Source: Arion vulgaris
Taxonomy: Eukaryota > Mollusca > Gastropoda > Stylommatophora > Arionidae
Direction: 5' to 3'
DNA: 64,000 nt
Assembly (NCBI GenBank): GCA_020796225.1
Contig: CM036768.1
Span: forward strand, 37,187,789-37,251,788
The position numbers were made by a program, and so were the translations under genes. A model generated the notes under the pieces. That model was not told the origin of the DNA and ran no database searches. It was given only the letters and a program-made list of their open reading frames with translations. Shown here in pieces: positions 33,201 to 43,764 of this stretch; position 1 is the stretch's first letter; each line of letters starts with the position of its first letter.

Positions 33201-36200
33201 GAATTTGAAAGTAAACTCGCCTGAGTGGTTACCAGGGTCCAAATTTGGGGTGTAAGGAATAGAACCACTGTTACCTGCCACGCATGTCGTAGAGGCGACT
33301 AAGGAGGTTTGGCTGAAATCGGATGCACGTACCCTAAACATGTAGATGCGTTTAGGGGCCTACCAAATCAATGTGCAACGTATACACGTTCTTGGCAAAG
33401 ATCAAACATATCACAAAGAGTGATTAAAATTGGTCGTAAAGAACAACGCAAAGAAGAAGAAGAAAGTAAACTCCAGTCAGTAAACCTTCCCAATCAGAAT
33501 GTGTTGCCAGGAGATTGAGTCACCAATTGTCAACCTGGAGTCCAAAGTACAAATTCCACCACTGACACAGGGAAGAAGTGTAAAATGTGTACACTCATGA
33601 GAATAAAAAAAAAATAATCTAACATTCCTTCCTTTCTTCTATTTCAGTTGTCAGCGTTGATTCTAATTGAACTTTTCTGGTAATATTTTCATAAAATGAT
33701 AAAAGTTTCATTGTAAATATTTTTAGGTTGATGCGATGAAGATTGGTGTGAAAGACTTCAAGAAAGCACACAAGCAAGTGAATATAGATAATATTGAGGT
33801 AAGTACAATGATTCGTGAGCCGCTGTAGCGTAGTTGTTAGTGAACTCGCTTCTCAAGGCTGGTGGTCTGGGTTCAGCTCCCGCAATGCGCATTTAATTTT
33901 TCCAGACCGCAAGGCTCTCAGGTCGACCCAGCCTCAAATGGGTACCATACATGCTCTGGAAAGTAAAGGCGGCCGACGTGATGCTGACCACATCACCCAT
34001 CGTGTGCCGACGGTCAATGAAAAATACAGGCCTAACACTGTATTGACCTATATACCACAAGGTATGAAAGGGTTCCTTTACTTTTACTTACAATGATTCT
34101 TTTAAATCTTGGAACTATAATCCATTCATGCTGTGTTATTAGTTATTGAACCAACCTTATAGCACTACAAACAGAACCATAGCTATAGTGAGGAATAGTA
34201 TTAGGCTCATATTCTTCTTTTGCTTGTGTGCTGCGGACTCACAAGGGAGCAAAGTATAATACCATTGCAACATACAAAGCATGTCATAAGAAGCGACTGA
34301 GGTAGAGGCCTAAGAAAGCTACCCTAGTAAATAAAAAGTTTGCAAAAATCAGATGTGTTGACCTACCTTTAGACGCATGCATAACTGGCACAACGTACAA
34401 TGCTCTTAGTTAGTTAGTTAGTTAGTCTTTCCTCTTGGGCCTGTGGGCGGCGAGGTCATAGTTCTCCATGTCTCGCGTGGTCGCTATCTGTTTTAGGTCT
34501 TTAATGTTTACTAGGCCCATCGTTGAGCCTTCTCTGGTGATGGTTCTACGCAGAGTCTCTTGGTCTTCCTCGTTTCTTTTCCTCTGGTGTCATAGAGGGA
34601 TTGGTAAGGGAGTCTTCTCATTCCATTCTAAGTGTGTGGCGATGTAGTTCAGGCAGATCACAAAGAGTGGTTTAACCCTTTAGCTGCTAAGGACATATAT
34701 ATATATACATTTTTCCCATTCACTTCTAAAGACGCATTAATACGTCTGTTATTATCTCTTCTCTGTGGGCTAAAGACGTGTTAACATGTTATACATTGTT
34801 ACTGTCACTGCTATAGGCGTACATTCACGTTTATGACCTAGAAACAAAGAGTAGCTATTTTTAGCTCAGCCTTCGGAAAGTATATAGCAGCGAAAGGGTT
34901 AAACAAGTGGTCGATATGGAGAGTGTGAAGAAGAAGTATTCTTCTTTGACCAACAGCACATGATGTGTGATGGGATCAAGATCACATAGGCTGTCATTAC
35001 TTCCCAGTGTTTCTCTAATACTTAGTTATGGCTGGGTTGGCCTGAAAGCCTTTGTTGCTGGAAAAATAACCCAACTCCAAGTGGAGGTTTCAAACATGGG
35101 ACCACCTGTCTACAAAGCAAACACTCTAATGACTTTGTTATTGCGTTTCTCCTTTGAAGATGATGATTATATGTTGAAACGAAGATGGAGCGGGATTGGT
35201 GATGTATGTTGTATGCTAATAGGGACAGTTCTGTGATGGACAACGGATAGGAAAAGAAAACCTGGGACGTCTAAAGAAAAGATGGAGAAGAACTGTGGAA
35301 AGAGTTGAAAGATTGTGGCCTACATGAGAAACTTCTTCTTCAAACGCTCCATGTACACTTGGGTTGTGATCGAGTTCACTACTGCATAATCTACAGACGC
35401 AACTCTCTCTCTTTGCCTTTTACCCCGGGTTGGGGCATAGGCCCTCAACCAACTCATGCCAAGTCTTCCTATCTCTAGCTATCTCCTGCAGCTCATTCCC
35501 GCTCTTCTTTACATTATTGATCTTCGCCTCAAATCTCGTCTCCATGTATTTCTCGGCCTCCCCTTCTTTTGTTGTCCCTGCGGGTTCCAGGCAAGGACCT
35601 TTCTTGTTATATTCCCCTCTGGTTTTCGCAAAGTGTGTCCTATCCAGCGCCAGCATCTTTTTAACCTGTTCGTTCACTTGAATCTGTCTTGTTCTCTCCA
35701 TAAGTTCCTCATTTGTGACCCTATCATACCATCTTATTCCTCTATTCTGCGCAGACACCAGTTGATGAATGTTTGCAATTTATGCGCTATTGTTTTAGTT
35801 GTTCTCCATGTTTCTGACCCATACAGTAGAACTGCTTTAACATTAGAGTTAAATATCCAAATCTTTGTTCTAGATTTGATTTCTTTGGACTTCCAAATGT
35901 TTCCCAGTGCAATGAAAGTTCCTCTTGCCTTCTGTATTCTTATTTTAACATCTCTATCTGTTCCACCCTCTTTGTCTACGTTGCTGTCCAAATATGTGTA
36001 TGATTCTACCTCTTGAAGTGGGATTTCACTCAGGAGATCGAGTTGTCGTTTGCTTGGTTAATTCTCAATATCTTTTTCTTTCCCTTATGAATATTCAGCC
36101 CTAGTTGCTGGGACCTTTGATTCAATGTGTTTAGCTTATAGACGCAACTAGAAGAGGATATAAATATGTAAAATTGTAAGACCGTCTGCCTTACATCCAT

Positions 36201-38985
36201 TGAGAAAGATATATTTCTTAAGATACCTTTCATTTTCTATGTTGTCTGATTTGCATGTGGAAATGTTAATTTGTATACACTTTGACCTTCAGAATATGCA
36301 AGACGACCTTGAAGATTTAATGGAACAGACCAATGAAATTCAAGAAGTCATGGGGCGGAGCTATGGGATGCCAGAGTTGGATGATGATGAACTGGAGGCG
36401 GAGCTTTCTGCACTTGGTGATGAGTTGCAATTAGATGAAGATACCTCATACCTCGATGATGCTGTTGCAGCTCCCTCAGCGCCTACAAGTGAACCTGGTG
36501 CTGAGAGTAGTCGGGTGAGTCAAACTAGTTATTTTAAGATTATTATTTTTGTATATAAATCCACCAGTATGTTGCTGGGGCTTTCAGGAGCAAAGAACAG
36601 TAACTGCGATTTACAAGGCGTATTGTAAGAGGTGACTGAGGTAGAGACCTAGGGAAGCTACCCTTGTAAATAAAAAGTGTCGCAGAAATCGGATGTACTG
36701 GCCTATTGTAGGCGCATAACTGGCACAACATACAATCGCTCTTAGACTCAGATCACATAAAAATCACAAAGAGTGATTTAACAAGTAGTCAATATGGAGC
36801 AATCAAAGAAGTATTTAAATCAAATTTGGAGTAACACTATACTGGGGAGTGAAGCACATAATTTTAACAAGGCAGTGGAAAAACATGTTTTTGAATATAA
36901 ATGTTACAGAAGAGAAAAGAACAAATAGATCTATCCAAGAAGAACTCACAATCAACGAAAACTGACTGATGATACTAATAAGAAAATTGAAGTATTTTAG
37001 ACATATACTAAAGCACATTAAAAACACACCACTATGATAAAACTGTTGCTGAGAGGGTGAGTAAAAAGTGTGGAATGTATTTTCCCGTGTTTGTCATGAG
37101 GTAGAGAGCGAATGGCTGCTGGAATGGAAAGTGAATTAAAAAACCCACGGGTTTGTGTATGGACTATAAGAAAACAATGAAAGTTACATGTGCAACACGA
37201 TTCCCAACAGCTAGGACCTTGAAAGTGTGTAGGCGTTGTGACAGTATACTCTGTATAAAAAGGCAGTTGAGACAAAACACCGGTACATGTGCTTACAATG
37301 CAACGACTATCGGAAAATGACCGCCACAAGCCATTGGTATGTTGTCTACCAGAATGAGCTCGAAGGCCATTACCAGAAGGATGAATTGCCACCACAGCAC
37401 TATTATACGACTCAATAAACGTTACGGAGCCACTGGCAGTGCCCGGGATAGACGTCGGAGTGGCCAACCACGAGTTACTACCCTGCGCAAGATCGCCATA
37501 TTGTGCTCAGTCACCTAAGGAATCATTCTCTCACGGCAAGTCGAACAGCAACAGCAATAGTGGGTAGATGTGGGCAAGTCTATCGAATGACAGTCATATG
37601 ACGACTCAGAGATGCAGGCCTTACTGCAAGACGACCTTATGTTGGGCCAAACTTGACTCACAGACATCGTCAGCAGCGCCTGCAATGGGCAGAACAACAT
37701 GTCAGATGGACTAGACTGCAGTGGAATGCTGTCCTATTCACAGACGAGCAGATTCAACCTATCCTTTGCTGATGGACGTGTGCGGATTTGGCGACGGTGT
37801 GGAGAGCGCTTTGCAGATTGCTGTGTGCGTCAACACAACCGATTTGGAGGTGATAGTATTCACATTTGGGAGGATTCAGTTTCACCATCGCTTGCCTCTT
37901 CACGTCTTCCGTGCAAATGTTAATGCTGTGACATATCAAGATGAGGTTCTGGATGCATTGGTTGCTCCTGCGTTCAGAAATTATCCAGTCTTGCAGCTTC
38001 TCCAGCAGGATAATGCATGTGCGCACACTCACGCTTAATGCAGCAATATCTATAGCAGCAGAACATTATGACAATTGATTGGCCTGCCCTATCACCAGAC
38101 ATGTCCCCTATAGAACATCTTTGGGACGAGCTTGGACACAGATTCTACAGGCACGCCCCGGCAGCTAATCTGCAACAGTTGGAAGATGCTCTTACACGTG
38201 AATGGGACTTGATTCCACCTAATTTCCTTCACAGACTTGTGCATTCCATACGGAGCCGCTGCCAAGCTTGTTTGCAAGCACACAGTGGACATACCAGATA
38301 CTGAGGATAGTGTGAATGAATTTATTTTATTGGTTGCATTTTTGGTGTTCTTCCTTGCCTGCACAAAATGCAATTAATTTCATAACAATCAAATGTACAA
38401 ATTAATTACCATCATGCATTGAAAGGAAAATGAATAAGGATTCCAAATATGTAAGCTTGTAAACACTTATATTTACATTTCACACTCTGTTCCTGGATTA
38501 TACAGGTGGTGCGTTATTAATGTGTTTCAGTATATAAAGAAATATGAAGGGTTGGAGAAGGAAGGATTATAGAAGGAGGCATCCTGTCAAAAAGGAGGAA
38601 AACCATGGAGAAAATGGTCTGGTTTATGCATGACAATACTGATGGTTTGAGCATGACAGTTGCAGAGGTGGGACATCTGGCCTATGAGAGAGAAATTTCG
38701 AAGGACTGTTATGGTGGCAAAGTTTTGCACAGGACAATCCATTTGATGAGGATGATTATATCGCATAGTGTTTTATTTAAAGCACACAAAACCTAAAAAG
38801 AGAACTTGCTCACTACCGCTTAAGCTACAGATGCCCTCCACTCATTAGCTGCTGTTATTGGCCATGTTTGGCACTGATAACATTTACTTTGATCTTATTC
38901 ACATAATGTTTCATTTATTCTTTTCCAGGGTGATATTTCTGTTGATGAGTTTGGTCTACCACAGATACCACAAAGTGCTAAATAA
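27625..38985 (+). CDS. CHMP5: Charged multivesicular body protein 5 (ESCRT-III family), complete, 7 coding exons
   Basis: Exons are 27625-27693, 28786-28890, 30309-30355, 31480-31573, 33727-33798, 36293-36514 and 38929-38985. All junctions are GT-AG and the phases agree. They give 221 aa, close to the usual length of about 219. The start [19 protein letters not shown] is diagnostic. Residues about 24-150 form the basic Snf7 helical core, followed by the acidic helix [20 protein letters not shown]. The C-terminus [10 protein letters not shown] is also conserved. CHMP5 acts late in multivesicular-body sorting and binds VTA1/LIP5, the cofactor of VPS4; that role is family knowledge. Introns carry LINE tails, SINEs and a Tc1 element, but no coding exon is damaged. 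Confidence 0.97.
27694..28785 (+). other. CHMP5 intron 1
   Basis: It holds a LINE 3'-end scrap at about 28160-28270 (GGATATTGTATGGAGAAATT) and otherwise nothing recognised. Confidence 0.5.
28786..28890 (+). CDS. CHMP5: CHMP5 coding exon 2
   Basis: The exon reads [20 protein letters not shown] and then [15 protein letters not shown], bounded by CACAG and GTAGGT. It is the first long helix of the Snf7 fold. Confidence 0.96.
29517..29860 (-). pseudogene. LINE 3' tail in CHMP5 intron 2
   Basis: The minus reading [20 protein letters not shown] and [10 protein letters not shown] is close to the 8375 copy. Confidence 0.78.
29868..30100 (-). mobile_element. T1 SINE
   Basis: The minus-strand head GGAGTCTCAATGGCGAAGTG is followed by the shared body with CTAAGATTGTTGCTGGAGCT. 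Confidence 0.78.
30198..30256. repeat. AT microsatellite in CHMP5 intron 2
   Basis: A mostly pure (AT)n run lies about 50 bp before the exon 3 acceptor. Confidence 0.95.
30309..30355 (+). CDS. CHMP5: CHMP5 coding exon 3
   Basis: The exon encodes [15 protein letters not shown] and ends in phase 2 (AT) before GTAAGT. The next exon supplies G to complete the Met codon. Confidence 0.93.
30540..30665 (-). mobile_element. LINE tail scrap in CHMP5 intron 3
   Basis: CATCCATCTTTTGTGTGGTC and CTTCCTCTTGCTGA match the end of the 24340 tail. Confidence 0.55.
30818..31335 (+). mobile_element. A3 SINE in CHMP5 intron 3
   Basis: This is a full-length plus-sense copy ending GAGCGCAGAAGAAGAA. Confidence 0.86.
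31480..31573 (+). CDS. CHMP5: CHMP5 coding exon 4
   Basis: The exon encodes [20 protein letters not shown] and continues to DTKTT before GTATGT. This is the long Gln-rich helix conserved in CHMP5. Confidence 0.95.
31640..32105 (+). pseudogene. LINE tail in CHMP5 intron 4
   Basis: The plus frames give LLYGSESWTMNKQ-like text, [19 protein letters not shown] and [10 protein letters not shown]. Minus-sense relatives are at 24340-25030 and 30540. Confidence 0.8.
32105..32590 (+). pseudogene. Retrotransposon RNase H fragment in CHMP5 intron 4
   Basis: The plus reading [20 protein letters not shown] and [10 protein letters not shown] continues in other frames to [12 protein letters not shown]. Confidence 0.8.
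32821..33060 (+). mobile_element. A1 SINE in CHMP5 intron 4
   Basis: This full-length plus-sense copy has a degenerate 5' end and a GGAAGAAGAAGA tail. Confidence 0.83.
33219..33461 (+). mobile_element. A2 SINE with 12-bp target duplication
   Basis: It is flanked by GAAAGTAAACTC at 33207-33218 and 33462-33473. This defines the family ends: CCTGAGTGG at the 5' end and (GAA)n at the 3' end. Confidence 0.9.
33727..33798 (+). CDS. CHMP5: CHMP5 coding exon 5
   Basis: The exon encodes [20 protein letters not shown] and DNIE between TTTTAG and GTAAGT. A T3 SINE begins only 18 bases into the following intron. Confidence 0.95.
33817..34095 (+). mobile_element. T3 SINE in CHMP5 intron 5
   Basis: This copy is full length, with the tRNA-like head first and an end at CTTTTACTTACA. 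It sits immediately after the exon 5 donor. Confidence 0.87.
34406..34652 (-). pseudogene. LINE tail fragment inside an A1 SINE
   Basis: The minus frames read [20 protein letters not shown] and [20 protein letters not shown]. It starts at a TTAG microsatellite. Confidence 0.6.
34676..34898. mobile_element. TTAA-flanked piggyBac-type MITE (223 bp) in an A1 SINE
   Basis: The ends CCCTTTAGCTGCTAA and AGCAGCGAAAGGG lie between TTAA at 34672-34675 and 34899-34902. The disrupted SINE has GGTTAACAAG at this point, so the TTAA target is visible. Confidence 0.88.
35426..36150 (-). pseudogene. LINE reverse-transcriptase C-terminal region in CHMP5 intron 5
   Basis: The minus reading [33 protein letters not shown] and [16 protein letters not shown] ends at VEGLCPNPG. 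The long plus-strand ORF opposite it is only its shadow. Confidence 0.85.
36293..36514 (+). CDS. CHMP5: CHMP5 coding exon 6
   Basis: These 74 codons begin [20 protein letters not shown] and run through the acidic MIM-like helix to EPGAESSR before GTGAGT. This is the VTA1-interacting and autoinhibitory region in the family. Confidence 0.96.
36571..36811 (+). mobile_element. A1 SINE in CHMP5 intron 6
   Basis: This plus-sense copy, from GTTGCTGGGGCTTTCAGGAG to CAAAGAAGT, lies about 55 bp after exon 6. Confidence 0.78.
37008..38530 (+). mobile_element. Tc1-like transposon (about 1.52 kb), nearly full length
   Basis: Inverted ends read CTAAAGCACATTAAAAACAC on the left and, in complement, CTGAAACACATTAATAACGC on the right, between TA dinucleotides at 37006-37007 and 38531-38532. 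It interrupts a LINE tail whose reading (KYFRHI then YKEI) continues across the TA. Confidence 0.88.
37290..38303 (+). pseudogene. Tc1-like transposase, frameshifted and interrupted
   Basis: The N-terminal helix-turn-helix region shows [20 protein letters not shown] and RSGQPRV at about 37400-37485. Middle pieces appear in two frames ([25 protein letters not shown] near 37900). The C-terminal block at 38068-38304 has [20 protein letters not shown], the last catalytic region with its Glu (E of IEHLWDE). Stops and frame changes between these pieces make it a dead copy. Confidence 0.88.
38929..38985 (+). CDS. CHMP5: CHMP5 coding exon 7 with stop
   Basis: The exon encodes [18 protein letters not shown] and TAA. 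An AATAAA at 38981-38986 overlaps the stop codon and is probably too close to be the functional poly(A) signal. Confidence 0.95.
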   Translation, partial: GDISVDEFGLPQIPQSAK

Positions 38986-39756
38986 AGTGGAACATCTTGT
39001 ACATCATCATCATCATGAGCAGCAGCATTAACATAAATCTCATCACTATCATGCTAATGTCTATCTCTTGTTTTACTTGTAGCATTTACTTTTTGAAATT
39101 TTTTTATTCTCAGAAATTGGTAGTACAAATGACTTAAAAATATTAGCATAGTGTACCTTCACCTATTTAGATATAGTTTGTTCCAAAATTCATGAACATC
39201 TTTACGATATATAAAATCATCCACTTGACAGAAATGATTGATTTTTACATTTTTATATAGGTAACAGTGGCGACTTTCCGAATATATTTTTTGCCCACCC
39301 AAACCTTTAGTTCCTGTAAGATTTTCATAATATGTTAATACTAAAATAACAGCGATGTTGATTTGGTAAACCTGTAGAAGTTTAGCAGTACGATTGTCAA
39401 GTTTTTCTATAATTAAGCATTTCCGTGCTCCACATGCAATTCATCACAAGTCAAAATTGGGAATCACATGGAATTAATCAGTTCACAATGTGTCCTAACG
39501 ACTGTCATTGGTGTATGCCCATACAATTTATTTTCATTGATAGAAGTGGAAGGTATCATTTGTTCACTGTCACATTGCTTTTATAATATGTAATAGGGAT
39601 ACGCCTTTGCAAACATTCGCCACCATTTTGTGTATTACTGTAAATTCTAAACTTTGATGATCATTTTGTTGTGCTTATGCAAAATTATATAATAAAAAGT
39701 GTTTTTTGCATCAACCAAGCTACCTACCAATTAGTTGAACATGTATTCATAAGCAC
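38986..39756 (+). other. CHMP5 3' UTR and flank
   Basis: This AT-rich stretch without recognised repeats is followed by the A2 SINE. A (CAT)n run lies at about 39003-39020. Confidence 0.45.
39691..39696 (+). terminator. Candidate CHMP5 poly(A) signal
   Basis: The first clear AATAAA after the CHMP5 stop, other than the one overlapping it, lies about 700 bases downstream. An A2 SINE begins shortly after. The cleavage site cannot be fixed from sequence. Confidence 0.35.
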
Positions 39757-40008
39757 CAGAGTGGTTACCGGGGCCCAAATAGGTGGTGTAAAGAATAGAA
39801 CCACTGTTACCTGCCATTCATGTCGTAAGAGGCGACTAAGGAGGTTTGACTGAAATCGGATGCATGTGTCTTAAACGTGTAGAAGTCTATGCATTTAGGG
39901 GCCTACCAAACCAATGTGCAACGTGTATACTTTTAGGCAAAGATCAAACATATCACAATGAGTGATTAAAATTAATCGTAAAGAACGAACTCAAAGAAAA
40001 AGAAGAAG
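39757..40008 (+). mobile_element. A2 SINE
   Basis: This plus-sense copy, from CCAGAGTGGTTACCGGGGCC to AAAAGAAGAAGT, lies 3' of CHMP5. Confidence 0.83.
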
Positions 40009-40467
40009 TATTTGTAAGGTCATGAGGTATATGACTGCCTGCAAAAAATTACTTTTATCCATCCGGTAGGTTTCGTACAAATTAAACCTTAGTGTATCAT
40101 GAATTTTGGAACAAACTATAGCAATTTTGATTGCACAGGAAATGTTAAAAAAGAAATTATGCTATGAATTGTCAAAGCAACATCAGCTTTTAAAATAAAA
40201 ATAAAGTATGGAACTGCAAGTTATATAGTATTAAAACTAAATTAAGAATTTTCAATTCAAATATTGTATCAATCCTAACATATGCCAGCGAGAGTTGGAA
40301 AATGACTAAAGATATAGAAAGTTCAATGCATTTTGAAAATTGATGTCTGCGAAAAATAATGAAAATAAAATGGGATGAATTTAGAAGTAATGAAATCAGA
40401 GAAATGTCTGGTCAACCACTAGTAATAACTGTTATAAGGAGATGGAGATATTTTGGGCACACCTTAA

Positions 40468-40751
40468 CTCTGTCCATGCTTTAAACCACACACTGTGCCA
40501 CGGTGGAAGTCTGTCGCACGCTATTAGCCACACACTGCGCCATAGAGTTGCTTCCCTTATAAGAAGTCTTTCTTGTTTTACTTATACTACTTTTCAACCT
40601 TGTTATTCTATTGGGTTGTCCAGTTTTCTTCAATTTAGTATATAATAATATATATATGTTTATTTATTGACAGTGGTTGGACATTTAATTAAAAAGAATT
40701 TTTACTCCTGAATTAACTGCTTAAAAATTGAGAAATATTGCGGCGAAAGAG
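40468..40751. mobile_element. TTAA-flanked MITE, first of a tandem pair
   Basis: It lies between TTAA at 40464-40467 and 40752-40755 and ends GCGGCGAAAGAG. It is inserted in a LINE tail. Confidence 0.8.
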
Positions 40752-40755
40752 TTAA

Positions 40756-41056
40756 CTCTTTCACGCTTTAACCACACTGCGCCATGGCGGAAGTCCGTTG
40801 CACGCTTTAAGCCGCACACTGGCCATAGAGTTGCTTCCCTTATAAGAAGTCTTTCTAGTTTTACTTCTTCTGTTTTACTTATAGTACTTTTTAACCTTGT
40901 TATTCTGTTAGGTTGTCCAGTTTACTTCAATTTAGTATATAATAATATATATATGTTTATTTATTGATAAGTAGTTGGGATCGTAATATTTTTTTTTTTT
41001 TTTACTTCCTTGAATTAACTGCTTAAAAATTGAGGAAATAAATGGCGTGGAAAGAG
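40756..41056. mobile_element. TTAA-flanked MITE, second of a tandem pair
   Basis: This is a diverged copy of the preceding element that shares its TTAA. It ends GGCGTGGAAAGAG before TTAA at 41057-41060, after which the LINE reading resumes. Confidence 0.82.
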
Positions 41057-41535
41057 TTAAGAAGAAATGGACAAAAAATACCAAAGCAGGCATTGAAGTA
41101 GAATGCAAAGGGTTCAAGAAAGAGAGGACGACCTAGGGGGTCCCTGAAACAAACTTTGCTGAGAGCAAGAAATATCAGTCAACGTTCCAGATTAAGTAAA
41201 TTGCCCCGGATAGATCGATATGGAGAAATTGCTTGCAGGCCCTATGTAACATATAACGGTATTTCCCTGTTTGCCCACTATGAATTGAGGCGTAGTCATG
41301 ATGCCTAATATGCACTTCTGACTGATTTTTGAGTGAAGGCTTGCTTACCTTATCACCAGTGTCCCTCACCATTCAGGCGAGCCTTACTACGGCTTCAGTC
41401 CAATCTCACACCGTGAGCACACCAATAAATTTTGTCCCAAACTGACATTGAACCCGGAATATTCCCTGGCATGTTGATGCTTGCACAGAATGGTATCAAC
41501 TTTGTTATCAGCGATCCCACTCATATTATGTTTAC

Positions 41536-41789
41536 GCCGAGTGGTTACCGGGGCCCAAATTTGGGGTGTAAAGAATAGAACCACTGTTACCTGCCATGCA
41601 TGTCGTAAGAGGCGACTAAGGAGGTTGGTTGAAATCGGATGCATATGTCCTAAACGTGTAGAAGACTATATATTTAGGGCCTACCAAACCAATGTGCAAC
41701 GTATACACGTTCTTGGCAAAGATCAAACATATCACAAAAAGTGATTAAAATTGGTCGTAAAGAACGACGCAAAGAAGAAGAAGAAGAAG
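41536..41789 (+). mobile_element. A2 SINE with 13-bp target duplication
   Basis: It is flanked by ATATTATGTTTAC at 41523-41535 and 41790-41802. Confidence 0.9.
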
Positions 41790-41921
41790 ATATTATGTTT
41801 ACTGGAACCTCATTTACTGGTGCTACTGTTGTGTCAGAGTTTCAGTCGATGCTTTGGAAAATTCAGAATATCAGGTTGTGGTTTAAGTGGATACCATGTC
41901 TTCTATTGAGACTTCCAGCTG

Positions 41922-42163
41922 CCTGTGTGTTGCCAGGGTCAAAGGGAGCAAAGAATAGCACCACTTCGACCTACAAGGTATGTCATAAGAAGTGACTGAC
42001 GTAGTGGCTTAAGGAAGCTACCTTAGTAAATGAAAAGTGATTGCAGAAATCAGATGTGCTGGCCTTCTGTAGGTGCATAACTGGCACAACGTACAATCGC
42101 TCTTAGGCTCAGATCACATCCAAATCACAAGTGGTTGATATCGAGTGTTAAAAGAAGAAGAAG
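41922..42163 (+). mobile_element. A1 SINE
   Basis: This plus-sense copy ends AAAAGAAGAAGAAGA and has a small deletion near the end of the body. Confidence 0.8.
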
Positions 42164-42219
42164 ATCAGCGACAAAACTCAGATTAGGTTTACTGAAACCT
42201 CATTAATTGATGCTATTAT

Positions 42220-42830
42220 TTAATGGAAAACACATTATGCATGAATTCAATACCAATGACATTGTGGAAATAAATACTCTAGTGCTATATTGAACCGATA
42301 CTTATGTATGACACACTATGTGTGAATTCACTATCAATGACATTGCGGAATCAAATACTCTAGTGCTATATTGAACTGATACTTATGTATGACACACTAT
42401 GTGTGAATTCACTATCAATGACATTGCGGAATCAAATACTCTAGTGCTATATTGAACTGATACTTATGTATGACACACTATGCAGAAATTCACTATCAAT
42501 GACATTGCGGAATCAAATACTCTAGTGCTATATTGAACTGATACTTATGTATGACACACTATGTGTGAATTCACTATCAATGACATTGCGGAATCAAATA
42601 CTCTAGTGCTATATTGATACTATGGCACATATTTGTTCACTATAAAGCTGATCAAATTAGGCTATATTGAACCATATTGATGGCAGAATCTTGGACAGTG
42701 AGCAAACAATCAATAAGAACATTGGAAGCCACAGAGATGTGGTTTCACAGAAAAATGCTGAAATTCATGGACAGCGAAGAAACAATGATGCTGTTAAAAC
42801 AGAGACTGCGAACTTAATGAAACACGTACA
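42220..42830 (+). pseudogene. LINE tail containing an 81-bp tandem array
   Basis: The flank after the array reads CAATCAATAAGAACATTGGA and AGCCACAGAGATGTGGTTTC, matching the LINE tail at 31730. The array units encode the preceding YIELILMY-like stretch. Confidence 0.78.
42223..42617 (+). repeat. Tandem array of about 81 bp, five units
   Basis: Units read CACTATCAATGACATTGCGG and TCTAGTGCTATATTGAACTG. The inner units are nearly identical, and the first is diverged. Confidence 0.92.
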
Positions 42831-43384
42831 ACAGTAATATACAAATACTACAGTACTGCACGTTGAAACAGCTTTATCAGAACGGACAACAGGACAATCA
42901 CAAATGACCAAATACCAGATCTAAGAAAATCTGGAAAAAACTGAGTATGGTCATTGATTTTGTCACCCCTTTGACGTTGAAAAGTGTCAAACTTGCTTAT
43001 GGCACTGTTATGTATTGAAACTATAGATGTTAGTGTCCTGTTTTAAAACAGGCCAGCACACAAAGAAACCTTATTAAAGAAGTCAGCATATAATGCGAAG
43101 AGAAGGCTTAGAAAATGTTTCTCTTTCATTTTGTGGAATAATTAAAAACATTTACCTCAGTCTTGTCAAATAATTAAAAACAGATACATCTCATATTGTA
43201 AATATTCCTTGCAAATATCCCTTGCCTTAAAAACATTTCTTTCCTGGCAACACATTTGAAATGTGGTGGTGTTCCATAGCTTTCTTTCAAATCCTAGAGG
43301 GGATGCTTGAGTTAATGTGGCAAAGGATGCAATGCAATGACCTGAGCAATTTTCTAATTTGGATTAGATGTTATTGTGACTCTC

Positions 43385-43705
43385 TTATACCCTACAAGGA
43401 ATGCTGAAAATAGAAGAATTAATTTCTTCACAGCAGATAGGAATAGATTTCCAACAACCTGCTGCCTTGCAGGTCGGCTGGGGAAAGCCAAAGGTTGACG
43501 GAGAGCGAACCCAGTAAATGCTGGCTAAAACCGGACACATCACCGAAGGATAGACACCAGAGCTCCAAATGGCGCTGAAGATGTGACAAAAACCCACCCA
43601 TGCTAAGGCTGCATGAATCAGATTTCAACATGAATGAGGTTTATGGGGAAATCTGGTACATCATTCTAAGGGTGATCACGAGAGAGAAAGAGAGAGAGAT
43701 CTCTA
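43385..43705. repeat. Dispersed repeat R, copy 1
   Basis: AACCTGCTGCCTTGCAGGTC through GGGGAAATCTGGTACATCA, ending in a GAGA run, is repeated at 44545-44790 and in part at 22455-22520. Confidence 0.8.
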
Positions 43706-43764
43706 ACATGTTTCACTACAGTGGAGATCATGTCAATTCTTGTTTCATTAGACAAATTTGTTAC

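Larger units (their letters stand above)
34221..34936 (+). mobile_element. A1 SINE carrying two nested insertions
   Basis: The flanking target duplication TATTCTTCTTT is at 34210-34220 and 34937-34947. The A1 sequence is interrupted by a LINE-tail piece (about 34406-34652) and by a TTAA-flanked MITE (34676-34898). Confidence 0.85.
36830..38800 (+). pseudogene. LINE tail interrupted by the Tc1-like element
   Basis: The left part 36830-37005 reads [14 protein letters not shown] and LKYFRHI. The right part from 38533 continues YKEI and [18 protein letters not shown]. Confidence 0.7.
40265..41265 (+). pseudogene. LINE tail interrupted by two TTAA MITEs
   Basis: EMSGQPLVITVIRRWRYFGH precedes the insertion at 40464. 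Reading resumes at 41061 with KKWTKNTKAGIEVE-type text and ends at the GGAGAAATTGCTTGCAGGCC 3' stretch. Confidence 0.8.

Noticed and set aside
35456..36016. Longest plus-strand ORF of the region (186 codons)
   Set aside because: It lies exactly opposite a LINE reverse-transcriptase tail read on the minus strand, so it is a shadow.
37018..37467. 149-codon minus-strand ORF
   Set aside because: It is antisense to the Tc1-like element's 5' region and transposase helix-turn-helix.
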